A stretch of 64,000 bases of DNA from Epiperipatus broadwayi. Taxonomy: Eukaryota; Onychophora; Udeonychophora; Euonychophora; Peripatidae. Below are positions 37,358 to 50,330 of this stretch, one piece after another. The stretch spans positions 8,686,007 to 8,750,006 of the forward strand of contig JAQFVV010000036.1 of the NCBI GenBank assembly GCA_028023455.1, written 5' to 3'. A program made the position numbers and the translations under genes. The notes beneath the pieces were generated by a model. It had not been told where the DNA came from. It was given only the letters and a program-made list of their open reading frames with translations, and did no database searches. Numbering within the stretch: position 1 is the first letter of the stretch; every line of letters starts with the position of its first letter.

Positions 37358-37415
37358 ATTCCTGTCTTTCACTGACGATAGCAAATAGCTTGAAATCATG
37401 ATCTGAAAGTGGAAT
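37358..37415 (+). ncRNA. Hammerhead ribozyme of family A (reference copy)
   Basis: In order: ATTCC, a TGT bulge, CTTTCA, CTGACGA (37372-37378), T, stem II AGC/loop/GCT, T, GAAA (37392-37395), TCATGA in the stem III position, TC (cleavage expected after C37403), TGAAAG, T, GGAAT. TGAAAG pairs with CTTTCA (six pairs) and GGAAT with ATTCC (five pairs), so stem I spans the cleavage site with an internal loop, as in natural fast hammerheads. Stem III is a self-complementary hexamer, too short for a stable monomer; dimers of neighbouring units could form it, as reported for newt and other satellite hammerheads. Cleavage of a multimer would give 409-nt monomers. Confidence 0.82.
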
Positions 37416-37766
37416 TATAGTTAGAGATAGTGAATACTAACTACTCTGACGTTTATGTAAACAAAACATACGCTTGATTGGCAGTCTTGGTAGGACGCCA
37501 TCTGTGGACATAAATACAAGCGTTAGCAAGTTTTTTAACTTGCATTTTTATTTATCATAAATGTACCTTTGAGGTCTTTCTTGCAATGATATAGATTGCA
37601 GAGGCTTCTACTATGTGGTGATGCTGAACTGAGATCAGACCCATGTAGCTATCTGGTTTGCTATGCTGAGTTTGAAGACATTACGTGTCTAAAAAATTCA
37701 CGCTTGCAAGCTGAATAGAAATTGTTTCATAAACGCTCAGAGTTTTTATTCAGATCTAGTTTCTTT

Positions 37767-37824
37767 ATTCCTGTCTTTCACTGACGATAGCAAATAGCTT
37801 GAAATCATGATCTGAAAGTGGAAT
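37767..37824 (+). ncRNA. Hammerhead copy A4, intact
   Basis: Same sequence as the reference copy; it lies in the unit that carries the 21-bp deletion further downstream. Confidence 0.8.
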
Positions 37825-38154
37825 TATAGTTAGAGATAGTGAATACTAACTACTCTGACGTTTGATTGGCAGTCTTGGTAGGACGCCATCTGTGGACATA
37901 AATACAAGCGTTAGCAAGTTTTTTAACTTGCATTTTTGTTTATCATAAATGTACCTTTGAGGTCTTTCTTGCAATGATATAGATTGCAGAGGCTTCTACT
38001 ATGTGGTGATGCTGAACTGAGATCAGACCCATGTAGCTATCTGGTTTGCTATGCTGAGTTTGAAGACATTACGTGTCTAAAAAATTCACGCTTGCAAGCT
38101 GAATAGAAATTGTTTCATAAACGCTCAGAGTTTTTATTCAGATCTAGTTTCTTT

Positions 38155-38212
38155 ATTCCTGTCTTTCACTGACGATAGCAAATAGCTTGAAATCATGATC
38201 TGAAAGTGGAAT
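38155..38212 (+). ncRNA. Hammerhead copy A5, intact
   Basis: CTGACGA at 38169-38175; core and stems unchanged. Confidence 0.8.
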
Positions 38213-38563
38213 TATAGTTAGAGATAGTGAATACTAACTACTCTGATGTTTATGTAAACAAAACATACGCTTGATTGGCAGTCTTGGTAGGACGCCATCT
38301 GTGGACATAAATACAAGCGTTAGCAAGTTTTTTAACTTGCATTTTTGTTTATCATAAATGTACCTTTGAGGTCTTTCTTGCAATGATATAGATTGCAGAG
38401 GCTTCTACTATGTGGTGATGCTGAACTGAGATCAGACCCATGTAGCTATCTGGTTTGCTATGCTGAGTTTGAAGACATTACGTGTCTAAAAAATTCACGC
38501 TTGCAAGCTGAATAGAAATTGTTTCATAAACGCTCAGAGTTTTTATTCAGATCTAGTTTCTTT

Positions 38564-38621
38564 ATTCCTGTCTTTCACTGACGATAGCAAATAGCTTGAA
38601 ATCATGATCTGAAAGTGGAAT
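38564..38621 (+). ncRNA. Hammerhead copy A6, intact
   Basis: CTGACGA at 38578-38584; core and stems unchanged. Confidence 0.8.
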
Positions 38622-38972
38622 TATAGTTAGAGATAGTGAATACTAACTACTCTGACGTTTATGTAAACAAAACATACGCTTGATTGGCAGTCTTGGTAGG
38701 ACGCCATCTGTGGACATAAATACAAGCGTTAGCAAGTTTTTTAACTTGCATTTTTGTTTATCATAAATGTACCTTTGAGGTCTTTCTTGCAATGATATAG
38801 ATTGCAGAGGCTTCTACTATGTGGTGATGCTGAACTGAGATCAGACCCATGTAGCTATCTGGTTTGCTATGCTGAGTTTGAAGACATTACGTGTCTAAAA
38901 AATTCACGCTTGCAAGCTGAATAGAAATTGTTTCATAAACGCTCAGAGTTTTTATTCAGATCTAGTTTCTTT

Positions 38973-39030
38973 ATTCCTGTCTTTCACTGACGATAGCAAA
39001 TAGCTTGAAATCATGATCTGAAAGTGGAAT
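38973..39030 (+). ncRNA. Hammerhead copy A7, intact
   Basis: CTGACGA at 38987-38993; core and stems unchanged. Confidence 0.8.
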
Positions 39031-39381
39031 TATAGTTAGAGATAGTGAATACTAACTACTCTGACGTTTATGTAAACAAAACATACGCTTGATTGGCAGT
39101 CTTGGTAGGACACCATCTGTGGACATAAATACAAGCGTTAGCAAGTTTTTTAACTTGCATTTTTGTTTATCATAAATGTACCTTTGAGGTCTTTCTTGCA
39201 ATGATATAGATTGCAGAGGCTTCTACTATGTGGTGATGCTGAACTGAGATCAGACCCATGTAGCTATCTGGTTTGCTATGCTGAGTTTGAAGACATTACG
39301 TGTCTAAAAAATTCACGCTTGCAAGCTGAATAGAAATTGTTTCATAAACGCTCAGAGTTTTTATTCAGATCTAGTTTCTTT

Positions 39382-39439
39382 ATTCCTGTCTTTCACTGAC
39401 GATAGCAAATAGCTTGAAATCATGATCTGAAAGTGGAAT
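39382..39439 (+). ncRNA. Hammerhead copy A8, intact
   Basis: CTGACGA at 39396-39402; core and stems unchanged. Last ribozyme before the array ends. Confidence 0.8.
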
Positions 39440-39706
39440 TATAGTTAGAGATAGTGAATACTAACTACTCTGACGTTTATGTAAACAAAACATACGCTTG
39501 ATTGGCAGTCTTGGTAGGACGCCATCTGTGGACATAAATACAAGCGTTAGCAAGTTTTTTAACTTGCATTTTTGTTTATCATATATATATATATGAGGGA
39601 TTTGAACTTACACTTTCAAGCACTTTTCAACTATCCATACTATCTCATACAACTGATATACATGACCACATATATGTAGAAAAGATAAATAATCACCAAG
39701 ATATAT

Positions 39707-39733
39707 ATTTCATGCTAAACCAGCATTCATCAG
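39707..39733 (-). ncRNA. Hammerhead core with compensatory stem II change (family Y)
   Basis: Minus strand: CTGATGA (39733-39727), ATGCT, GGTTT loop, AGCAT, GAAA (39711-39708). Compared with GTGCT/AGCAC at 35201, the outer G-C pair is A-T here, with both partners changed. An upstream AGAT/ATCT hairpin could be stem I. The nucleotide at the expected cleavage position is unclear. Confidence 0.75.
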
Positions 39734-40180
39734 TTAGTCCAGATTGTCATCTCCCACACACATATATAATCAGTGCTCAGTTTATATTAAGATAGCAAAT
39801 CTTAATACTTTAATGAACAGGCTTCAACCTACAACAACTCTTCTGTCATCCATACCATTGAAAATCTGATGATGGAAAGCCCAAATCCCATGCTAATGCC
39901 AATATTATTACCATGCCCATGTTGACCTCAAGTCACTATCACCCCTCATATATATGATCATATCCATTTAAATATATGGAAGAGGGATGGGCAGGATGCA
40001 GGCTTAATGTGTAAATATTTGAAATATAGGCACTCATCACATATCTGGAGACTAATTGTAAATATAGGGGATTTGAACTCAGACTTTCAAGCACCCTTCA
40101 ACTATCCATACTATCTCACACCATTGATACATATAACCACATACATATAGAAAGGACAAATAATCACGAATATACATATT

Positions 40181-40206
40181 TTATGCTAAGACAGCACTCA
40201 TCAGTT
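40181..40206 (-). ncRNA. Hammerhead core, decayed (family Y)
   Basis: CTGATGA (40206-40200), GTGCT with AGCAT (outer G-U), then AAAA instead of GAAA. It ends at the inversion point, so upstream ribozyme sequence is lost. Confidence 0.65.
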
Positions 40207-40569
40207 TAAAGGCTGAGTTCAAATCCCCTATATTTACAATTAGGCTCCAGGTATGTGACAAGTGCCTGCATTTTAATTATTGTACACATTAAGCCTGTAT
40301 CCTGCCTATCCCACTTCTATATATTTAAATGAATGCAGTCCTATACACAAGGGGTCAGAATGACTTGAGGTCAACATGGGCATGGCAACACTATTGGCAC
40401 TAGCATGTGATTTGGGCTTTCCATCATCAGATTTTCAATGGTATGAATAGCTGATAAGTTAGAGGTTGGAGTAGATTGAAACCTGTCCATTAAAATATGA
40501 AGATTTGCTATCTTAATATAAACTGAGAACTGATTATATAATATGTGTGGGAGATGATAATCTAGATCA

Positions 40570-40595
40570 ACTGATGAGTGCTGGTTTAGCAGGAA
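40570..40595 (+). ncRNA. Hammerhead core (family Y), near intact
   Basis: CTGATGA (40570-40576), GTGCT, GGTTT, AGCAG, GAAA (40592-40595). The outermost stem II pair is lost (G opposite G); the core is intact. Confidence 0.7.
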
Positions 40596-40775
40596 ATATG
40601 TACATCGGTGATTATTTACCTTTTCTACATGCATGTGGTTATGTGTATCATTGGTATGAGATAGTATGAATAGTTGAAGGGTGCTTGAAGGTCTGAATTC
40701 AAGTTCCCTATATTTACAATTAGGCTCCAGGTATGGGATGAGTGCCTGTATTTCAAATATTTATACATATGTATA

Positions 40776-41719
40776 TAAGTAGAAAGCTAAATAATAATTG
40801 TTTCTTTAATCAGAATTGGATTTTTTAGATTTAATTTGAAATAAAAGTAAGAAGAATTCAGAAATAAACTAAGGTAATCCTTATTTTTCATAACAAGAGA
40901 TTAACTTAATTAATTTCTAAACTTCATCCTTTTATTTCAAGTTAAATCAAAAAATCCGTGATTGAAAAAACAATATTTTTTTTCCTTTTAAGTACACAGT
41001 AACTAAAAGCATTTAATATATATTTTTTCATCTCTATTTATTTGTAATATTAAATATTTGTTTCTAAATTAGTAATTATGTTTAGATTTATACTTTATTC
41101 TAATATATTAGCTTTTTAATTATAAAAAATAATCAACTTGAACTCTATTGATGATAAATAGGAAAGGAAATGTAAATTCGTTTGAATAAGTTACTTTTTT
41201 TGTACTATTTTTACAAATATAAAATTGAATTTTAAAATTTCCAAATAGAATTTTTGATATTTGAACTATATTTTTTAACTAAATATGCATTAAATATACT
41301 GTTTATTTTTTTAGAGAATTTATTTTCTTTAAAATACATTTTAAAATCATAAAAATCTAAACTTGAAATGCTGAGAAATAAAAAGTGTGTCTATACAACA
41401 ACATGTATGTCAAAGAATTTACTTTAGAAAAACCAGTTAACCTATTGAAAAGTGATTAAAAAGAATAACCTGAGGGTAGAAAATAAAATACAAACACATC
41501 CAATGTAGAAAAAATAAAAATACTATTCAGATAAATTAAATTACAAAGAATAAAATTTAAAGAAACTGCTCACATCACTTTGTAAACAACTCACTAGTCA
41601 ATCTAGTTTGATAGTCCAAAATGTTTGTAATCCACTCACTAACATTGTCTTTAAGATAAAAATGGAGAAATCAGTAGGACCTTTGCAGACAAGTATATGA
41701 AATTGACTGTAGCCTTTGA
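40776..41719. other. AT-rich spacer, nothing recognised
   Basis: AATTCAGAAATAAACTAAGG and its neighbourhood (40800-40970) form a loose inverted repeat; no genes. Confidence 0.4.
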
Positions 41720-41945
41720 CAGAATAACTTAGTTGGCTAGAGCATTATTTTAAATTCAGTATTCATAAATGTAAAGATTTCAGGTTTAATTTGCAAAATA
41801 ACACTGTCAGTGATTATGTTGACAATATTTAAAAAAGAAAGGTGAATGATACTTCTTGAAACTTGCTCATAAAGTTTGAATTCTTCTAAATGCATTTATC
41901 GATTAATTTTAGATGATGGAAATAAGCTATCATGAAATTACAACT
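41720..41945 (+). repeat. Family Z tRNA-like repeat, decayed copy
   Basis: GTTGGCTAGAGCATTATTTTA and TCAGGTTTAATTTGC correspond to the A- and B-box parts of 13490-13560; the far end (TTTTAGATGATGGAAATA) matches 13700-13730. Confidence 0.55.
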
Positions 41946-42479
41946 AAATTACCATTATTATGAACTTACAGACAAACATTATGACAGAATATATTGGGCT
42001 TAATATAAAATAAATTTTAACATTATTATTAGTGTGGTTATATGAGTATGTGCAGAAACATAACCATACTGTGTGTTTGAGTCTTTTTTCTAAACACAAA
42101 TAAAATAGGACTATACAAGTAACATTCAGTTCAAGCAATTAGTTACAAAAAATTGATATCCTGATAGATGAAAAGAAGAGATAACAGCAAAATTGACACC
42201 CTAGCAGTAGAAAAGAGGAAATAATAAATAAGGTCCAGATGTAAAAAAAAACTTGATAATTAGTACTCTGAAAAACGAAACAAGACAAAACCTGAGAAAT
42301 AAAATTGAGTTGATTCACATGTAAATAATTTATATAAAAAGTTTATGCATTACAAAATTTCAGAATACCATGAGTGTTATAAGCTCATACTTTATGAAAA
42401 TGCAAATAGTAAAATTCCAAAGCAATATCAAATATTTATTATTAAAAAAATATAAGTAGGAGTTGAAAGTCAAGAAGTA

Positions 42480-42870
42480 ATGTATGATTTTGAGTATTCT
42501 GAACGAAAAGTAAAAGAGACGTTGGACATATTGTCAAGTGTAATCGAATCAAGAAAGGTTAGATTGCTAGAACCACTTGCCATGAAGTAATTTCAATTAC
42601 AAACATAGAACTAGAGAGGATGGACAAAATAAATGTTACTCAAAGACATATATCTGGACTTATTTAAAAACATACACACTAAATATAAAGAATTTGGTTA
42701 CCTACATCGCATGATACTAAATGTATAATTACTGGATTTTTCTTTGTTACAAATAAACAAATTATCAAAAATATAATTATTAATAAAATGAAGATTTAAA
42801 ATATGACTGTATTGGGTAAAATCAGCATCAGACCAGATAGATATCAAATTTTAAAAGATTTCATATGCCA
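42480..42870 (+). pseudogene. Probable RTE endonuclease remnant
   Basis: VTNKQIIKN and TVLGKISIRPDRYQI resemble the end of the RTE endonuclease (TVLNRFNTGSDHRFV at 32640), with a degraded SDH motif. Stop-rich; no RT follows. Confidence 0.4.
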
Positions 42871-43451
42871 TTAACACTAATCTTCATAATCTTGGAAGAA
42901 GTTACAATCATATAAACATCTATTCGATTACTAGTATTCTATTCGAAAGTGAGAATTAAGTACATATTGGAAAAGACTGTAACATTTGCATCAGAAAAAT
43001 GGGTGTAATACAATAAACAAAAGATGGATATAGTATTTAAACATATTAATGCTTGTTTATTATTCTTAGTCGTAAAATGTATGCATTTTGTTTAATTTGA
43101 TAAAAAATCAAGTCATATGACCTAATTTTAATAAAGCTCCTATTTACAAATGTTATATATAGAGTACTCTATATATAACATTTGTAAATAGGAGCTTTAT
43201 TAAAATTAGGTCATATGACTTGATTTTTTATCAATTTAATTTTAGTTTTTTGCTATTAATGCTTTGGCGATTTTATATTGCTAGAGCTATTAATATATGG
43301 TGTATCTGAACTTAGTTCAGTCCCATACGGCTATTTGAGTTAGATAGCTGGATTTTTGGACATTTAAATGTCTGAAAGTTTCAGATTTTCTTCTCAATAG
43401 TTAGGCATTGATAAAATTCTGGACTAGTTCTAGTATTTTTATTCCCTAGCA

Positions 43452-43491
43452 CCTCACTGATAACGCTAGAGGCAGAAACTGCGGTCTGAGG
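43452..43491 (+). ncRNA. Hammerhead copy B1, one core change
   Basis: As B2 but CTGATAA (43457-43463) replaces CTGATGA, and the stem III palindrome is CTGCGG instead of CCGCGG. Confidence 0.7.
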
Positions 43492-43812
43492 TTGAGGGTA
43501 TTTTTGAAGCTTCATAAGAGTTCGTTTTTAACTTACTCTATATATAACATTTGTAAATAGGAGCTTTATTAAAATTAGGTCATATGACTTGATTTTTTAT
43601 CAATTTAATTTTAGTTTTTTGCTATTAATGCTTTGGCGATTTTATATTGCTAGAGCTATTAATATATGGTGTATCTGAACTTAGTTCAGTCCCATACGGC
43701 TATTTGAGTTAGATAGCTGGATTTTTGGACATTTAAATGTCTGAAAGTTTCAGATTTTCTTCTCAATAGTTAGGCATTGATAAAATGCTGGACTAGTTCT
43801 AGTATTTTTATT

Positions 43813-43867
43813 CCCTAGCACCTCACTGATGACGCTAGAGGCAGAAACCGCGGTCTGAGGTTGAGGG
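43813..43867 (+). ncRNA. Hammerhead copy B2, intact
   Basis: CCC, internal loop, CCTCA, CTGATGA (43826-43832), C, stem II GC/GC with a TAGAG loop, A, GAAA (43843-43846), CCGCGG, TC (cleavage expected after C43855), TGAGG, TTGA, GGG. TGAGG pairs with CCTCA and GGG with CCC, so stem I again spans the site with an internal loop. Same plan as family A despite unrelated stem sequences. Confidence 0.78.
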
Positions 43868-43914
43868 TATTTTTGAAGCTTCATAAGAGTTCGTTTTTAA
43901 CTTACTCTATATAT

Positions 43915-45169
43915 AATAATGTATGCATTTGAAAAAAATACATTAATATAGATAGAATACTAAATAACAGCGATCTCTAAGAATTTGAATATTTTGAAAT
44001 AGGGCAAAGTAGAACATAATTTACAAACACAGTAGATCAGAAAAATGAACGAAGAGTAAATAAAATTTTAATCCAATAAAACTGAGTATACCTAAAGTAA
44101 AACTATTATGAAGCTGCAAAAATGTTATTGCATTAAACCATACGAACAAATCATAGGCAGCAATGATTACGGCAGTTAAACAATTAGAGTCTGCATATCA
44201 TGAAATTGTTTTCATTAGAAAACCTGCCCAAGCAAATCAAACATTTTCATAATAGTGTTGATGCTTAGAAAATTAGAAACTAACTAGCAACAGACAGTTA
44301 TAAAATATGACATAATAAAAAGCTAAAATGAAGGATTATAACAGCAAATAATAATTAGGTAAAACAGGATGAGAATAGTAATTTTATTGAGTTATTGAAA
44401 ATAGAGAAACCATGGAATAGTTTAGGATAGAAATTTATTCTGGGATTGAATTAAAGTTTCGATATATAAAAGTGAATAAGCATTATATATAGTGCAACCT
44501 TCCCTTTAGAGGCCAACAACATGATACACACTTCCACTATTTACTATACTAGCTCAATAATAAACAATAAAGTATAAATAACGATACGGTATGAAATTTT
44601 CTATCTAAATTAATATTCTTATAGTTTAAAGATGATACAAGCTCAAAATAAAAAATGTAAAGGTGAATGAGAGAGATGAAGATTGCGTAAGAATAAATGA
44701 TAGGGTTTATGAGAAAAAATCCTTGATTCGATTATCTATTTAAACACTTTATTTATATTATTTTAAGATTACCAAAACATAAATAATTTTGTTAGTATAT
44801 TGTATTAACATATTTTAATACAAATTTTAAGTGTGAATGATAATAAAATATTATAACATGATTTAAATGATGTGAATTATAAAATATTATGTAACTATGT
44901 AAAAGATGACCCAGAAGATTACCTCTCAAGATGAGCTCACGGATGGTAAAATACGTTTAAAGCGTATTATAAGTTATTCAGATTTTGATTGAATATAAGA
45001 ATATTTGTTTTGTGTATGTCGTAGTATTTATGATATCAATCTAACGAAACTTAGGAAGAAAAAACTATAAAATTCAAAAAGAATCATTAGCCAACTTGTC
45101 AAGCCTATTATATAATCCTAAAGCATATAAAATATTACAGATAAGAAACTGATTTTACTAAATTATTGT
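43915..45169. other. AT-rich spacer, nothing recognised
   Basis: No frames or repeats of note. Confidence 0.4.
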
Positions 45170-47047
45170 ATGAAAATACAGAAATGGAAGTCTCTTTTGT
45201 ATAATTTGGAAGGTAGTCACTTTTTCCTTAATGATCCTACACCCAATATATTGCGGTGTATCCACCAAGCTCTTATGGAATATAACACTCGTGTTTCCTT
45301 AGAAAATCCTATCATCTCCTTATAATAAAATATATAGGGGTATCGCACAGATCAATCCCATTAAATATCTTATCAGTTCTTCAGGATGGTATTTTATCCT
45401 ATCCTGAAATTTCAACTTATGCGTCTACACTATTAATCTTCAGCATCTATGACTATTAACTATTTCTTGTCTAATAATATAATCACATCTTCATATCATG
45501 TATTCATCCATCAACATTATAGATCGTATTACAAAACAAATAGTTGACTATGACAGACGTCAATATTATACTTTTTCCAATTTAATACTTGAGATCATAA
45601 TTACTTTTCCACTTTAACATTCATTCTGTTTCATATTCCCATAGATCACATTATATTCTTATAGTATCTTTATTTTTTATTTTCATAGAATCTTATTACT
45701 TTTGATTCATCGGCATTATTTCAATACATTCATTAAATATACTTTATTATAATAAATTGCTAGATCCAATTAAAACAACTTTACCACAATCAGATTTTAA
45801 ATATTCATATCTACTAAAAGATAAATTCCAATTATTACATTTCCCACACAAAATCTCATTCTGTAATTCATGTATACTATATTAATTTTATAAGTACAGA
45901 TTTCATTTTTTAAAATTGAACAAATAATAATTTATCATCATAATCTTAAACATTAATTAGATATAAAATTATTTCACTTATTTTTAATCTTAACATATAA
46001 TATATTTTATATCAAAAATATTAACAATAAAACCAAGAATAAAAAAATGTTTCTCTCTCTCTTTTTTTTTTTTTTAAAAAAAAGATAATTTATTCCACCT
46101 CCTGATTCAGCATCACCATAGTAACCAAATCGACAATTCAAAGTTCCTCGAGAGTCCTTGATTTCTCTTCACCTTTTTCTAACAACACATACCTTAAAAT
46201 CATTGATAAAAAAGTCCAAACACTGGTCATTGGACGCCAGGCTAGTAAATTTTATTATCAAATTCAGTCTGGACGCTCTTTCCGATAAATCAATTCTTGG
46301 TGGATCATAGGGGATTTAAGAGCATTTCTCCCACCTGCCCATTATACAACCAGAAGGAGGAGGATATTGATCATCTTATCTCCCGTTGCTCAAAACTCAG
46401 ATACATGGAGATGAGATCGATATCTAGCACTAGGTCAGGATGCTCTCAGAGACTGGACATCAGTGGGGCAATGAGAACTGGAGAATTTGCTATAATCCGA
46501 ATGGCAATCATGATTCTCTTTGCAAAGTGGCTGACCAGGTGTCACAGTGTTTTTCGAGACAACTCAGCAAACCCATGGCAAGTCTTCAAGAAACACCTTT
46601 GTGGTCTGAAAACCAGAGATTATCTTATAACATCCCACAGACTGTATGCAGACACATGGGAACAGATCGCTCTGGATGAACTGACAATCAAACCTCTAAA
46701 ACTGACATCTAAGTTATAAAATGATTTGTCAACTGAAACTAGAAGAGACAAGACAGAAGAAGTTATGAAGATGGAAAAAGTGATGACAGGAAGAATGATG
46801 AAAAGGGGAAAGAACAAAGATAACACAAAACAGATAAAACCTACCACCAAATGAAAAATGGCTGCTTGATTTGACGCTGTGTAACCAAAGACCAAGATGT
46901 AACATAAATCTACACAAGATAAAAGGGAGACACAAATTCAAGTTGAATTCATTCAATGTAAACAAAGACTAAAATGAATGCAAATAAATAGAGTTGGAAT
47001 CTAACGTAATCTATAGAATCTCTATTCCAATAAATATTTTCTTAATA
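45170..47047 (+). pseudogene. Decayed LINE of the 7693-10640 family
   Basis: The 5' part (45180-45420) reads LYNLEGSHFFLNDPTP and MEYNTRVSLENPIIS, matching RT after motif A in the 7693 element (NLEGLYNISTLL...). The middle is unreadable. The 3' part, frame 46297-46719, contains SPTCPLYNQKEEDIDHLISRC, the zinc knuckle C...H...C, and a C-terminal tail. The 3' UTR ends near 47047 (CCAATAAATATTTTCTTAA). Heavily mutated, probably the oldest of the three copies. Confidence 0.6.
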
Positions 47048-49164
<2,117 letters not shown>

Positions 49165-49520
49165 TATTAAGGCAATAAACCTTTAAGCATGTGCACTTGA
49201 AAATGCGAAGGTAGGGACCTCTACAGGTCTTAGCCACAAGCTTACACATTGGAAGAAAAGAGGGGAACCCAGAGGGGAACCCTTCTTTACTTCAACCTAC
49301 TATCTATATAAATAGGTGAAGCTGAAGCGGTTAGAACTGAGAGCTGAAGCTATTCAATACTTCACTGATTAAGTCCACAATTCCTATTACCCATTAGTAC
49401 TCGCGAAAATATTAAGATCTTATATTTAGAAATCTATTACTTTAATTTAAAGTTGTAATTATAAATACACATTGATTACATAAGTAATATTTATTAAGGC
49501 AATAAACCTTTAAGCATGCG
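49165..49520 (+). repeat. Family X repeat, copy 3 (partial dimer)
   Basis: AATATTTATTAAGGCAATAA occurs near 49168 and again near 49487 (period about 320 bp). It shares the GACCT-CTAC-AGGTC hairpin and the GGTGAAGCTGAAGCGGTTAG phrase with 19490-19885. A local 12-bp duplication (AGAGGGGAACCC) is present near 49259. Confidence 0.65.
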
Positions 49521-50039
49521 TATTTAAGCATTTGTATTATAAATGTTATAAATATACATACAACTGAATAATATGCTATTGGAGATATTTATTTATTTCA
49601 ACATTTGATCTAATCTATGATATTTCAGGCAAAGCTTTATCTTAATTGTGCTCTAGCATAATCACATATATACACTTTCTAGACTATAATGATATTCATC
49701 CTATATAGAAAAAGTGTATCTTTCCCTATCTTATAAATAAGTTTACATATCAAAAATACATGTGAATGATATAAATTATAGTTGTTACAAATATATTAAT
49801 ATTAACACATATTACAGAAACACAAAGACTAATATTATATATTTAAAATATATTATTTACTTTTATCTTACATATTTTATAAAGCTCAAACATATATATA
49901 TATATATATAATAAAAAGTCAGATGTCATATGACTTATATATAGCTTGCATTTCAGTGAGTTAAGTGTGAAGATATTTAAGATTCATGCTTTCAAATATA
50001 AGTACTTTGGACTGGCTTGGATATATATATAAAGACAAT

Positions 50040-50330
50040 TAAAGAAGAGAGTAGAACCCTCTTTTATTATTAAATTCTCTGTCCCAGTGCTTAAGATTTG
50101 ATTGGCTAGTTGTAGTCATAAGCGCTTGAGAAATTTGCACTCTCTCAATTGTTTCAATATCGACTGCGCTTTAAATATTATTTCTATATAAATGCTTAGC
50201 TTGAGTTGGTTGTTTGAATCTAATGTTCCAACTCCTCACTGAAGAGACCCATAAGTTGAAACCAGTCTGGGGATGGGGACAATCCAAGATAAAAATGATT
50301 TGAATGCCTTCTTTTGTAGAAGCATTTATC
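50040..50330 (+). repeat. Hammerhead repeat, family D, single copy
   Basis: Unit borders are unclear; the ribozyme is near its right end, followed by ATCCAAGATAAAAAT, a phrase also found after family-Z sequence at 13730. Confidence 0.5.
50231..50275 (+). ncRNA. Hammerhead ribozyme candidate (family D), core intact
   Basis: CTGAAGA (50239-50245), short stem II GAC/GTT (with G-U), GAAA (50258-50261), CCAG, TC (cleavage after C50267), TGGGGAT. TGGGGA pairs with TCCTCA upstream (one G-U), forming stem I across the site. Confidence 0.6.

Larger units (their letters stand above)
36354..39581. repeat. 409-bp retrozyme-like array with internal reversal (family A)
   Basis: Two full units and a partial one point one way (36361-36769, 36770-37178, 37179-37239), then about 5.7 units point the other way, starting at 37240, 37649, 38037, 38446, 38855 and 39264. 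All periods are 409 bp except the unit starting at 37649 (388 bp, one 21-bp deletion near 37864). Units are almost identical by eye, so the array is young. No coding capacity. Each unit carries one hammerhead ribozyme, on the minus strand in the left part and the plus strand in the right part. Each also carries the block shared with families B and C. The right edge ends in a short (AT)n run. Size, one ribozyme per unit, tandem arrangement and lack of ORF fit animal retrozymes. Confidence 0.85.
39590..40775. repeat. SINE-like hammerhead repeat array, family Y, with reversal
   Basis: Two minus-strand units (ribozymes 473 bp apart) meet a plus-strand unit at about 40206. Each unit has ribozyme, tRNA-like A- and B-box stretches (for example GGTATGAGATAGTATGAATAG and GTCTGAATTCAA near 40652-40700) and a shared word TTAGGCTCCAGGTATG. 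It directly follows the family-A array. Units are more diverged than those of family A, so this array is older. Confidence 0.75.
43097..43914. repeat. 369-bp hammerhead repeat dimer with inverted start (family B)
   Basis: Two complete direct units (43166-43533 and 43534-43902) preceded by 69 bp of inverted copy, giving a palindrome centred at 43165/43166 on AGAGTACTCT. Period 369 bp at both steps. Units differ at a few sites, including the ribozyme core (CTGATAA in the first, CTGATGA in the second). The block at 43674-43720 is shared with families A and C. Confidence 0.82.

Noticed and set aside
36354-39581. Regular repeats resembling a CRISPR array
   Set aside because: Units are 409 bp without short direct repeat plus unique spacer pattern, the array reverses, and the genome is eukaryotic.
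46620-46965. Minus-strand membrane-like frames opposite the LINE C-terminus
   Set aside because: Antisense shadows of the plus-strand LINE coding; hydrophobic only because A-rich codons are read backwards.
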